From the NCBI GenBank assembly GCA_017503575.1, contig JAFVSV010000018.1, forward strand, positions 1-37,034: a stretch of 37,034 nucleotides of DNA, written 5' to 3'. The translations under genes and the position numbers were made by a program. Position 1 is the first letter of the stretch; every line of letters starts with the position of its first letter. This DNA comes from Alistipes sp. GTDB taxonomy: Bacteria > Bacteroidota > Bacteroidia > Bacteroidales > Rikenellaceae. This document shows positions 15,122 to 23,787 of this stretch, in pieces. The notes beneath the pieces are model-generated. The model had not been told where the DNA came from and searched no databases. It was given only the letters and a program-made list of their open reading frames with translations.

Positions 15122-16777
15122 ATGTCGGTTATTAGAATAGATAGCGGCAGTTTTACATCAAACGTATATTATGAGTACGACCCCTCTGCAACTCCTCTGG
15201 GTTGCGGAGGTATGGGTCGTGTCTTTAAGGGTCGAAGTTTTGACAAGAAGAGCGGAATAACTCGTGATGTTGCTATAAAGTGTCTGTATGAGGATCTCCC
15301 CGACCATGTTATAGCTCGAGCAAGACGCGAGGCATCAATACGACTACGCAACGACAGCCTGATAGAGATGATAGATTTCATCGAGTGCGATGGCGATGGT
15401 AGCAATGGATCTACTCAAAAGACTTACTACGTTGTTAGTGAGTATATTGATGGCGTGTCGTTGGACGAGTTCCTGGATGGCAAGCTGAAGAACAAGGATG
15501 GGGTAGTGTCGGCCGAGATAGAGTCGCTATACGCTCTGTACAAGAAGGATTCGTGCGATTTCGCTATTAAGGTTGTCAATAAGGTGTTGGCGGGCATGAT
15601 GGCCTTGCATGATGCAAACTATGTGCATCGTGATATCGACCCCTCAAACATTATGATTGATACTCACGGTGGTATCAAGTTGATTGACTTTGGTATTGCC
15701 AAGAAGATTAGTACAATCAATACTGGTGATAAGCAGTATACGGTTAATGGGCAAATTATAGGTAAGCCATTTTATGCTGCCCCAGAGCTTGTTACGGGAG
15801 ATGTGAAAAACCATAACTCTACAACAGATACCTATGCTATTGGTATTCTCCTCTTTCATCTCATTACGGGTCATGTTCCATTCAAGGGTGCCATTCACGA
15901 GGTGATTGATAAGCAGTTGCACAGCAACGTGCCATTGAAGGAGATTCAGAATAGGGCGGTGAGAGCCATTATTGAGAAGGCGACAAATAAGCGTCAGACG
16001 TTGAGATACCGAAGCGCTGCGGAGTTTAGAGTGGCTCTCGAGTCTGTCGATTTGTCTCGCGGCAATGGTGGTGGTAGAGGCGCCAAGGTGGCTATCGCGT
16101 GTATCGCCGTACTTGCAATCGTTGGCGGTGCAGCGTTCTTCTTAATGAAACCTGATGAAAAGAGTGCGGAGGATGGTGAGGATACAAAGGGACAGATAAA
16201 TGTTGTGGCTTTGGAAAAGGATACTACTTCTACGGCGGGTACTATCCCATCTCCTACTCCCCATAAGGAATCAGATACATATTCCTCGGCAGTGAAGATG
16301 CTAAAGTCGCCTGATAGTGTCGAGGTTCGTAATGGTTTCAAGGCAATTCAGGAGCTCGCCGACGCTGGCGACAACGAAGCAATGTTGTTGCGTAGTCGTA
16401 TTTACTATCAGAAGGCGAAATCAGATGTGGACCTTTTGGACTTTGGTGTCGTGATAGAGGATATCCGCAAAGTACTTGGTATTGTCGCTGATAAGAAAAA
16501 GGCGCATAATTACTTGGTCGAGTATGTCAAGGATAATGAGGATGATTATCGTGCTTGGTTTGAGTTGGGGTGCGACTACTATGCTGGTCCGCAGCGAGGC
16601 GTTGACCGTCGTGATATGAGTTTTGCAAAGTATTGTTTTCTTCATGCGGACACTCTCTTGTCGAATGTTGGTGGTGAGATCTCTAAGCAGTATAGGGAGG
16701 AGATTGATATAAAACTTGTTCAGATTGATAAGAGGAGGATATACGAGCCTAAATGGCCCAAAGAGTTAGCAAACTAA
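15122..16777 (+). CDS. Membrane-anchored Hanks-type Ser/Thr kinase with unusual catalytic loop
   Basis: 551 aa. Kinase domain ~18-308: glycine loop GCGGMG (27-32), AIK with K53, helix-C Glu about E70, HRD (169-171), N176, DFG (189-191) and APE (220-222). The catalytic-loop lysine is Asp (HRDIDPSN, D173) and the conserved Thr of the P+1 segment is Lys (GKPFYAAPE, K215), a possible charge swap. A transmembrane helix at ~322-342 is followed by a C-terminal part (~385-551) with helical SEL1/TPR-like repeats that would lie in the periplasm. It probably senses an envelope signal and phosphorylates operon partners. 23 bp after the FHA adaptor gene. Confidence 0.92.
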   Translation: MSVIRIDSGSFTSNVYYEYDPSATPLGCGGMGRVFKGRSFDKKSGITRDVAIKCLYEDLPDHVIARARREASIRLRNDSLIEMIDFIECDGDGSNGSTQKTYYVVSEYIDGVSLDEFLDGKLKNKDGVVSAEIESLYALYKKDSCDFAIKVVNKVLAGMMALHDANYVHRDIDPSNIMIDTHGGIKLIDFGIAKKISTINTGDKQYTVNGQIIGKPFYAAPELVTGDVKNHNSTTDTYAIGILLFHLITGHVPFKGAIHEVIDKQLHSNVPLKEIQNRAVRAIIEKATNKRQTLRYRSAAEFRVALESVDLSRGNGGGRGAKVAIACIAVLAIVGGAAFFLMKPDEKSAEDGEDTKGQINVVALEKDTTSTAGTIPSPTPHKESDTYSSAVKMLKSPDSVEVRNGFKAIQELADAGDNEAMLLRSRIYYQKAKSDVDLLDFGVVIEDIRKVLGIVADKKKAHNYLVEYVKDNEDDYRAWFELGCDYYAGPQRGVDRRDMSFAKYCFLHADTLLSNVGGEISKQYREEIDIKLVQIDKRRIYEPKWPKELAN

Positions 16778-16796
16778 TCAGTGATTCCCAATTACT

Positions 16797-17711
16797 ATGA
16801 GTAGTATATTTCAGCGACCTGGCGATCCATACCTATATTTATATGTAGAGCGAAGGTGGTATTGCTACGATCCAAGTGAGACCCCTATTGGTGGTGGCTC
16901 TATGGGTACGGTATACCGCGGTTATGATGTCGAGACTAAGGAGCGTATTGCTATCAAGCGTGTTATTGACAGATATGCCAATAATTCGATGATTCGCGAG
17001 CGTGCAAAGTTGGAGGCTTCGTTGGCGTTCCGTCATCAAAACCTTGTGGAGATGATTGGATATTGCGAGTATGAGAATGGACAGGGCCCAATATTTATCC
17101 TCAGTAAGTTTGTAAATGGTGAGAATGTCGATAAGTTTATCGCCAACTTGCCAGATACACCCGATAGGATAGAGAAGATTTGCAGGATTGCATATATGGT
17201 GTTGGACGCCTTGGAGTATATCCATGAGAAGGGTGTTGTGCATAGAGATATCAAACCCTCGAACATAATGGTTGAGTACGGGTCAAACGTGCGACTTATG
17301 GACCTGGGTATTGCTCGAATGAATAGCGGTAACTCCTTCTCTCACTTGGGATTTATCGGCACGCCCCAGTACTCGGCGCCAGAGCAGATCTTGCGCGATA
17401 GTACAGGCACCACGCCGATAAATGCTTCAACCGACATCTATGCCCTTGGCATCACGCTCTACGAGTTGATGACGGGTGCAAACCCATTTGAGAGCACTGT
17501 TGAGGCAGAGACGCTGATGCGTCAGATGAGAGATATACTCCCTGATAACAAGAAGATACCAAAGAAACTATTAGCAGTTCTCCGTAAGGCAACGGCCAAG
17601 AATCAGGCCGAGCGCTACCAGACGGCTGCCGAGTTTCGAGCAGCCATTGAGGAGGGATTGATACCCTCAAAATCATTGTGGCAGAGATTTGTTAATTGGC
17701 TAAAAATGTAG
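16797..17711 (+). CDS. Soluble Hanks-type Ser/Thr kinase
   Basis: 304 aa, kinase domain only, no transmembrane segment. Glycine loop GGGSMG (32-37), K54 in AIK, helix-C Glu ~E73, HRDIKPSN (149-156), DLG in place of DFG (169-171), and a canonical GTPQYSAPE (188-196). All catalytic residues are present; DLG is an accepted variant. Both kinases share the lead-in 'YDPS-TP(L/I)G-G-MG', so they are paralogues. The C-terminus (LWQRFVNWLKM) is amphipathic and might touch the membrane. It starts 19 bp after kinase 1 and is followed 7 bp later by the phosphatase. Confidence 0.92.
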   Translation: MSSIFQRPGDPYLYLYVERRWYCYDPSETPIGGGSMGTVYRGYDVETKERIAIKRVIDRYANNSMIRERAKLEASLAFRHQNLVEMIGYCEYENGQGPIFILSKFVNGENVDKFIANLPDTPDRIEKICRIAYMVLDALEYIHEKGVVHRDIKPSNIMVEYGSNVRLMDLGIARMNSGNSFSHLGFIGTPQYSAPEQILRDSTGTTPINASTDIYALGITLYELMTGANPFESTVEAETLMRQMRDILPDNKKIPKKLLAVLRKATAKNQAERYQTAAEFRAAIEEGLIPSKSLWQRFVNWLKM

Positions 17712-17718
17712 TTGTAAG

Positions 17719-18591
17719 ATGGAACTTATAAGGATAGATACAGAACATGAGTTGCTTGCCTATGCAGAGTCGCGTATAGGTGGTCGAGTGGAGAACCAAG
17801 ACTCGTACGGCACGGCAGATACTCCATTAGGTTTCCTTGCTGTGGTGTGTGATGGCATGGGTGGTGGCCCTGCGGGTAAGTTGGCCTCTACGATAGCTGT
17901 CAATGCCATTATTGAATATGTCAACGAGGCTGACCAAGAGAAGTCCACCAAGGATGTGTTGGTAGAGGCGATATGGAAGGCTAATGACGATATAATGGCG
18001 CAGGGTGTTGAGAATCCAGCGTTGGCCGGTATGGGCTCGACATGTGTAACACTTCTCATCAATGAGCATAGTGCCACTATCGCATACGTTGGCGACAGCC
18101 GAGTATATCAGTTCAGAGGCTCAAATAAGATATATAGGTCGTTTGACCACTCGATGGTGTTTGACCTTGTTAAGCAGAAGATTATCACCGAGGAGCAGGC
18201 TCGTTTGTCGGTGCAGTCGAATGTCATTACCAAGTGTTTGGGCGCTCGTCCAGAGCTTGAGCCCGATGTCGTTGAGGTGTCGTATCGTAGCGGAGATAGA
18301 TTCCTGTTGTGTACCGATGGCATTCATGGTTCACTACCAGAGAGCGAGCTAATTGCGATGGTGACAAATAAGGATGCGTCGTTAGGTCAGGTCGTTGACG
18401 AGGTGGCAACGCATGTCGATGGCCATGGTCGTAGCACTGGTGGCGGTCATGATAACTTGACACTTTTGATGACCGAGATGAAGAGTAATTCACTGCTGAA
18501 GTCGGCATCAAATGGTAAGTGGATTGCTGCTGTTGTTGGCGCAGTTGTCGTGTTAGTTGCTTTAGTGGTATTGGCCTTTGTACTATTGTAA
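17719..18591 (+). CDS. Membrane-anchored PP2C-type Ser/Thr phosphatase
   Basis: 290 aa. The PPM/PP2C metal-binding motifs are present: ENQD (25-28), DGMGGG (45-50), GDSR (125-128), CTDGI (198-202) and GGHDN (242-246). A single C-terminal membrane helix (~268-290) tail-anchors the catalytic domain on the cytoplasmic side. It should remove phosphate from the targets of the adjacent kinases. PrpC/Stp-type enzymes are usually encoded next to the cognate kinase, as here. Confidence 0.93.
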   Translation: MELIRIDTEHELLAYAESRIGGRVENQDSYGTADTPLGFLAVVCDGMGGGPAGKLASTIAVNAIIEYVNEADQEKSTKDVLVEAIWKANDDIMAQGVENPALAGMGSTCVTLLINEHSATIAYVGDSRVYQFRGSNKIYRSFDHSMVFDLVKQKIITEEQARLSVQSNVITKCLGARPELEPDVVEVSYRSGDRFLLCTDGIHGSLPESELIAMVTNKDASLGQVVDEVATHVDGHGRSTGGGHDNLTLLMTEMKSNSLLKSASNGKWIAAVVGAVVVLVALVVLAFVLL

Positions 18592-18650
18592 CAGGTTGAG
18601 CTGCTTAATAATACAAATGTAAGAATATATAATTATAAAACTTAAACAAT

Positions 18651-19778
18651 ATGAAAACCTATTCAATCGGAAGAGACCCGGAGTGTGACATTGTTATCAA
18701 TGACGCAACCGATGTGATTAGCCGTAGACATGCGATTTTGAATATCGCACCATCCGGCAAGATGACAATCGTTGACCAGAGTACCAATGGTACCTATGTC
18801 AATGGTATTCGAATTAGTTCAAATGTCCCCGTTCCCGTTACAAGAAAGGATACGGTGTCGTTTGCCCATGTGGCAAAGATGGACTGGGGCCAGGTGCCCT
18901 CGAGTGGCGGTAGCGGCAAGACCTTCTTTGTAATCTTGTTGATACTACTCCTTGGCGCTGGTGGTGGATACTACTTTATGACTCAGTCAGAGTCAAAATC
19001 TAAGTCGGAGTCAGCCGATAAATCGGAGAGCCTGGCTGTAGGCAGCTTTGGTGGCGTTGACCGTGACGGTGCTGACCGTGAAGATGATGACCGTGGTGGC
19101 GCTGGCAGTGGTATTAGCGATGATGAGATAATTCTCGAGAAGACCACTATTGATTGCTCGGCAAAGGGTGGCGATCAACTGCTCAACTATAAGTTGGGAA
19201 CAGATGAGACTGTTGAGGTGACCACAGATTCTGAGTGGATAACCATCAAGGAGGTCAACCATGTGCATCAGTTTATCAAGTATAGCATATCAACCAACGA
19301 GAGTGACACATGCCGCACGGGTAAGATTGTTCTTGCATACGGTGATGGCCAGAGCGTTGAGGTTACTGTAAATCAGCTTGGTCAGCCAGTATTCAGACTC
19401 ACATCTGATAGTGACGTGACTTATAGAGCTGGTGGTGAGGCTGGTACTATCACCTTCGTTCTCAACAATGCAATTGAGGGTGTAGATGTTAAGGTCGAGG
19501 TGTCTAAGAGTGTGACCTGGATTACCAATATCAAGGTTGAGAATGGTATGGTTACATATAATGTAGCACCAAACCATAGCAGCTCAACCCGTCAGGCTAA
19601 TATTGTCGTTCGCTATGGCGATGCCTCGTTCAGGGTTACCGTACGCCAGAAGCCTGGCAAGGTGACACCGAAGCCACCGGTTGAGGACGATAAGACGGAC
19701 GATAAGACGGACGAGAATACGGGCGAGAAGAAGGAGGAGGTGCCATCGGCTTATAGCTCAGCTGCAGTTGGAGCATAA
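18651..19778 (+). CDS. FHA-TM-(BACON)2 transmembrane protein
   Basis: 375 aa. N-terminal FHA domain (1-85: SIGRDPECDIVI, ISRRHAIL, DQSTNGTYVNG) with the full phosphothreonine-binding set. One transmembrane helix (~91-110) is followed by a Ser/Lys then Asp/Gly-rich linker (111-158) and two BACON-type Ig-like domains (~160-244 and ~246-334; SEWITI, RTGKIVLAYGDGQSVEVTVNQ and VTWITN, RQANIVVRYGDASFRVTVRQ). The tail is an Asp/Lys-rich repeat (DDKTDDKTDENT). Topology: FHA in the cytoplasm, BACON in the periplasm. BACON domains are usually found on glycosidases and surface proteins; here they may bind glycan, peptidoglycan or a protein. It is 59 bp after the phosphatase gene with no promoter seen between. 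Confidence 0.87.
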   Translation: MKTYSIGRDPECDIVINDATDVISRRHAILNIAPSGKMTIVDQSTNGTYVNGIRISSNVPVPVTRKDTVSFAHVAKMDWGQVPSSGGSGKTFFVILLILLLGAGGGYYFMTQSESKSKSESADKSESLAVGSFGGVDRDGADREDDDRGGAGSGISDDEIILEKTTIDCSAKGGDQLLNYKLGTDETVEVTTDSEWITIKEVNHVHQFIKYSISTNESDTCRTGKIVLAYGDGQSVEVTVNQLGQPVFRLTSDSDVTYRAGGEAGTITFVLNNAIEGVDVKVEVSKSVTWITNIKVENGMVTYNVAPNHSSSTRQANIVVRYGDASFRVTVRQKPGKVTPKPPVEDDKTDDKTDENTGEKKEEVPSAYSSAAVGA

Positions 19779-19823
19779 TTTTAAGGACACAAATTCAGTA
19801 AATAACATTAAACTACTAATTAT

Positions 19824-21386
19824 ATGAGACTATTAAAGATTGGTAGATCTGTATCGTGCGATATCGTTCTACGTAGTGACAAGGTGAGTTCTATTCATGC
19901 TGAGATTACAGTTTTGAATAATGGTGATATTATCCTCGAGGATAAGGGTAGCCACAATGGTACATACGTTATGAATCAGCGTATCGCATCGGATACGCCG
20001 GTTAATATCAGACGTGGTGATACAGTGCGTTTTGCCGATGTAGAGCTTGTGTGGGATCAGGTGCCTATGCCCGAGCGCAGCGACAACTACAAGGCGATAT
20101 ACAGCATTGGCTCTAACTTCCGCAACGAGATTCAGATTACGGGTCATACCGTGAGCCGTTTCCATGCTACACTTAAGATTGACAAGAGTGGTCGCGCATA
20201 TATCCAGGACCACAGTAAGAATGGAACAATGGTCAATGGCAACCGCATTAACTCGGGTCAGAACGTAGCTATCAAGCGTGGCGATTCTGTGACCTGTGGT
20301 GGTGTACCAGTGGATATTAAGCGATATATCCCTGGCTCAATGATGCCAAAGTTGTTGATGATTGCGGCTTGCCTTGCGGCTGTTGTTGCTGTCGGCTTCG
20401 CTGCTTATACTTTCTTCATGAATGATAAGGAGACTCTTAAGCCTGTCGAGCACGACAAGCATTATAGAAAGACGGTGGTGTTGACTTATTTTGAATACAG
20501 TTATGATTTGTATATCAAGGACAACCCATTTGTGGGTTATGCGTCTACCTCTGAAATACCTGTTTATTCTATCTCAGGTGCTACTGGCAGAGGAACAGCG
20601 TTCTTTGTTAATAAAGATGGTATGCTTGTTACCAACAAGCATGTTGCGAACCCATGGTTGTATGCAGAAGCAGATGAGAGAACTGATTTAGGCTTGATAC
20701 GAGAAGCTGTAATGAGTAAACTTTTGCCAAATATACCTGTTTATGATTTAATAGGACTTTTTAATAATGATAATGATAAGGATTATGAATATGAGCCAAT
20801 TCTTAAGAGGATATATCGTAATAGTGGTAGAGATGCTTCACTGATCGCAATGCTCGTAAGTCAATTCCATAAGTGTGATTGTGAGTGGGTAGGTAGAATT
20901 ACTGATTTGTCGATTGCTATTCCAGGTGTGGGATATCGTGGTTATTCCGACTTCGAACCATGTACCGTATGTACTGTGTCAGATAAGTATGACATAGCAC
21001 TTATTCAGTTGCATTCGAGAGTTACCCCAGAGGGCGTAAACGTCGTTAATCTAAATGATTATGTGGCGATAGAGGACCTCTCTGTAAAGGAGGACTATTA
21101 CTATATGGGTTATCCTCAAATTACAGGTGCTAATATCAATTATGACCACGACAATGAGGAGTTTTCATGTAAATATGGTAGCTTCAAGTTGAGCCGTACT
21201 CCAAAGTCTAACAAAATAGAGTTCAATAGAAAAGACCTTGGTGGTGTCAGTGGCTCTCCAATATTCGATACCTATGGACGCTTGGTCGGTATGATTCACT
21301 CTGGTAATGATTACGCAGAAACATTGATTGCTGCACCTGCTAAGCTTATATACAATATGTACAAGGAGTACATGGAGGATAAATAG
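19824..21386 (+). CDS. (FHA)2-TM-trypsin-like serine protease
   Basis: 520 aa. Two FHA domains (1-77: KIGRSVSCDIVL, SSIHAEI, GSHNGTYV; and 88-165: SIGSNFRNEIQI, VSRFHATL, SKNGTMVNG), a transmembrane helix (~174-197), then a chymotrypsin-fold peptidase (~220-512). The triad candidates are H273 (TNKHVA), D390 (YDIALIQL) and S476 (GGVSGSP). The FHA pair would be cytoplasmic and the protease periplasmic, so kinase activity inside could recruit or gate proteolysis outside. The protease half is visibly richer in A/T codons (about 20460-20870) than the FHA half, suggesting a swapped effector domain. Substrates are unknown; neighbouring secreted proteins are candidates. Confidence 0.88.
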   Translation: MRLLKIGRSVSCDIVLRSDKVSSIHAEITVLNNGDIILEDKGSHNGTYVMNQRIASDTPVNIRRGDTVRFADVELVWDQVPMPERSDNYKAIYSIGSNFRNEIQITGHTVSRFHATLKIDKSGRAYIQDHSKNGTMVNGNRINSGQNVAIKRGDSVTCGGVPVDIKRYIPGSMMPKLLMIAACLAAVVAVGFAAYTFFMNDKETLKPVEHDKHYRKTVVLTYFEYSYDLYIKDNPFVGYASTSEIPVYSISGATGRGTAFFVNKDGMLVTNKHVANPWLYAEADERTDLGLIREAVMSKLLPNIPVYDLIGLFNNDNDKDYEYEPILKRIYRNSGRDASLIAMLVSQFHKCDCEWVGRITDLSIAIPGVGYRGYSDFEPCTVCTVSDKYDIALIQLHSRVTPEGVNVVNLNDYVAIEDLSVKEDYYYMGYPQITGANINYDHDNEEFSCKYGSFKLSRTPKSNKIEFNRKDLGGVSGSPIFDTYGRLVGMIHSGNDYAETLIAAPAKLIYNMYKEYMEDK

Positions 21387-21397
21387 AGCCCAGAATT

Positions 21398-22981
21398 ATG
21401 AGGATGACTTCCAAGTATATAACAAGAATACTAACACTCTGTTTGACAACATTTACTGTCTGCGCAGCAACGGCGCAGACGGTGATGTGGTCAATACCGC
21501 CTAAATACGACAGTATTGAGGAGTACACCGCAGATGCCTATCTGTGCTCGGCCGATGGGAAATGTGGTGTGGTGGCATCCAGTGGAGAGGTGATTGTCCC
21601 AATTGAGGTTGACGATATTACTGAAAGCTATGAGGGTAAGGCTCTGGCTCTTGTCAAAGATAGCGATAGTAGGTGGCGTATTGTCGGCATCTTGCATGTC
21701 CATGATATGAAGTACTCTCCTCTTTCGGAGCGATACTACATGAATAAATATAGCCACTTCTCTGAAGGTTTGCTCAGCGTGATGAATCAACAGGGTGCGG
21801 CTGGCTATATCGATGATGAAGGCAATGTGGTCATCGACTGCCAGTTTGCATCGGCATGCCCATTCAGCCAAGGGTTAGCATTGGTGGTGCGCCCCTCATC
21901 AAAACAGGAGTGCCTCTACATCAAGCGCGACTACGGCAAGACGCGAATGCCGCTTATCGTGGATTTTGCAAATGGCCGACTGACGGCTGGTACGACATTC
22001 AAGAATGGCAGGGCTCTCGTGGCACATTACTCAAGCCTTGCATATATCAATACCCAAGGTAATGTTATCGAGAAGTTTAAGGGTGAGTTCTCATCCGACA
22101 TGATCGACTCGTTTGATTACTCTTTGAAGGGTGAGGGTGGTGAGGAGCATAAGCCAGATGTGCCACAGCCATCATATCGCGATCTGGGCATAGAGCTTAT
22201 AGATGATAATGGCTACTATGGCTATCGCATGAGTAATGGTGTGGTCATACCTGCCCAGTTCGACGCTGCAGAGCCCTTCAAAGGCGAGTACGCCAAGGCG
22301 AAGTATCAGTCGAAGTATGGCGTATTGAAGTATGTAGCGACACCCTTGACTGTAACCTCTGATACGAAAGAGATTTTCGTCATGACCAAGGAGTCACCAG
22401 CGCTGTATAAGTTCTCAATGTTGGCGCCTCGCGAATTCGAAGCATCTAAGTTGAGTGTTAAATTTGATGCAGGCAGCGGTTTTCTGGAGGATATCACAAT
22501 GAGTGTTGATGGTGGCGGCAATTATAGCTATCAGTGTAAGCCACAGTTTACCTTGGGCGCGCTTGAACTTGATACAAAGATTAGGGTGTGGTATGATGGC
22601 ATCTTGATTGCCGATGTGCCTCGCACCATACCTATCACCTATCCCATGGACTTTACGATATCGGGAATTCAGGCAGTCGGTAGTAATGCCGATGAGAATG
22701 ATTGCCAGACGGTTATGGCCTATGTGACCAATAATACCGCAATTCCTGTGAAGGCAAAGATTGAGATTACGGCAACCTCGCAAAATGATAGCGAGGGTGG
22801 CCTGTCGAAGGTGTCAAATCCCTATGTCGTCACATTGAATAGTGGTGAGCGTATGCGTATTAGCGTTGATTGTAGTGTATACACAAGATATAACTCGATC
22901 GTCGAGGTCGCTGTATATGTAGACGATGAGCGCGTGGGCTATAGTTCAATTCCCGTCGCCATGGTTCCTTTTTATGAGTAA
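21398..22981 (+). CDS. Secreted WG-repeat protein with one C-terminal Ig-like domain (pair 1)
   Basis: 527 aa. Signal peptide to about residue 27 (AATAQ). Residues ~30-315 hold WG-type repeats (KCGVVASSGEVIVPIEVDDI, AAGYIDDEGNVVIDCQFASA, YYGYRMSNGVVIPAQFDAAE, SKYGVLKY). After a linker comes a beta-rich region and one ~100-aa CARDB/Ig-like domain (FTISGIQAVGSNADENDCQTVM ... PFYE). WG repeats form binding surfaces in secreted or periplasmic proteins; the function here is unknown. It is closely related to the gene at 23788 and is followed 23 bp later by a beta-barrel gene. Confidence 0.82.
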   Translation: MRMTSKYITRILTLCLTTFTVCAATAQTVMWSIPPKYDSIEEYTADAYLCSADGKCGVVASSGEVIVPIEVDDITESYEGKALALVKDSDSRWRIVGILHVHDMKYSPLSERYYMNKYSHFSEGLLSVMNQQGAAGYIDDEGNVVIDCQFASACPFSQGLALVVRPSSKQECLYIKRDYGKTRMPLIVDFANGRLTAGTTFKNGRALVAHYSSLAYINTQGNVIEKFKGEFSSDMIDSFDYSLKGEGGEEHKPDVPQPSYRDLGIELIDDNGYYGYRMSNGVVIPAQFDAAEPFKGEYAKAKYQSKYGVLKYVATPLTVTSDTKEIFVMTKESPALYKFSMLAPREFEASKLSVKFDAGSGFLEDITMSVDGGGNYSYQCKPQFTLGALELDTKIRVWYDGILIADVPRTIPITYPMDFTISGIQAVGSNADENDCQTVMAYVTNNTAIPVKAKIEITATSQNDSEGGLSKVSNPYVVTLNSGERMRISVDCSVYTRYNSIVEVAVYVDDERVGYSSIPVAMVPFYE

Positions 22982-23004
22982 TAATTAATAAAAAAAATAG
23001 CATT

Positions 23005-23721
23005 ATGATTAGAAAAACTTTAATGTTGCTTCTCGCCTCGCTATTTGTGGTGAGCGCAAATGCACAGGTCGGTAAGTATGAGGAGATTGACGATACTCCT
23101 ACTAATAGCAAGTATGTGGAGATTGACGAAGATGATAATGGCTTGTTCAATGCCGATCTCTCGTATCGTTTATCATTAGGCCCTAAGGTTGGCTTCAACT
23201 GTGTCATGGGCAAGCGTGTGGACGTAGTTAATGACACAGCCTTTGATGCAAAAGGTGGTGTAGGCTTCAATGCAGGTCTTGCGTTCAATGCCCATTTTGG
23301 TCGTCGCTCAATGTCGAGCAAGGGCGGTACAGGCTGGATAGGTCTTCAGTTGGAGGCGCTTTACTCAAACAAGGCTATCAAGGTTGAGGACGAGAAGATT
23401 GGTTTCCACAGCTTCGAGATTCCAGTGTTGGCACAGTGCTACCTCATACCTAACCTTTATGTCGAGGTGGGCCCAACTTTCACAGGCTCTTTTGCACACC
23501 CATCGTCTAAGCAGATAATCAAGAATGGCGATGTCTATGGTGTCGGCCAAATCAAGGCCTACGATGTGATGTTATCTATTGGCTTGGGCTACAAGAGCAA
23601 GGGCGGTTTTATGGTTAACGCCCGATACAACCTCGGTAACAGCAAGCTTGCAGGTAACTTCCCGATCAAGATGAGCACCTTGACAGTGTCGGTAGGTTGG
23701 TTGTTTAACGTTGCGAAGTAG
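23005..23721 (+). CDS. Outer-membrane beta-barrel protein (pair 1)
   Basis: 238 aa with a signal peptide (1-21, SANAQ) and alternating beta-strands ending in an aromatic-rich C-terminal strand (TLTVSVGWLFNVAK). It has the PorT/OMP_b-brl layout of small barrels (~8 strands; SLGPKVGFNCVMG, GFNAGLAFNAHFG, GLQLEALYSN, YVEVGPTFTG, SIGLGYKSKGGFMVNARYNLG). It has a clear paralogue at 25724. It probably provides the outer-membrane partner of the preceding WG-repeat protein. Confidence 0.85.
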   Translation: MIRKTLMLLLASLFVVSANAQVGKYEEIDDTPTNSKYVEIDEDDNGLFNADLSYRLSLGPKVGFNCVMGKRVDVVNDTAFDAKGGVGFNAGLAFNAHFGRRSMSSKGGTGWIGLQLEALYSNKAIKVEDEKIGFHSFEIPVLAQCYLIPNLYVEVGPTFTGSFAHPSSKQIIKNGDVYGVGQIKAYDVMLSIGLGYKSKGGFMVNARYNLGNSKLAGNFPIKMSTLTVSVGWLFNVAK

Positions 23722-23787
23722 TGCGTTAAACCAATTTCTGCGTGGCTCTTATATATTGTGCTGCGCTTTGTAATGTGGATTATAATT

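Noticed and set aside
14337-21386. T6SS-type Ser/Thr phosphorylation (PpkA/PppA/Fha) locus
   Set aside because: No Tss, Hcp, VgrG or ClpV genes are present; the partners are proteases, BACON and WG-repeat proteins.
23758-23787. Upstream GTG start for the second WG-repeat protein
   Set aside because: It would put ten extra residues before a normal signal peptide; the ATG at 23788 fits the paralogue and a typical signal sequence.
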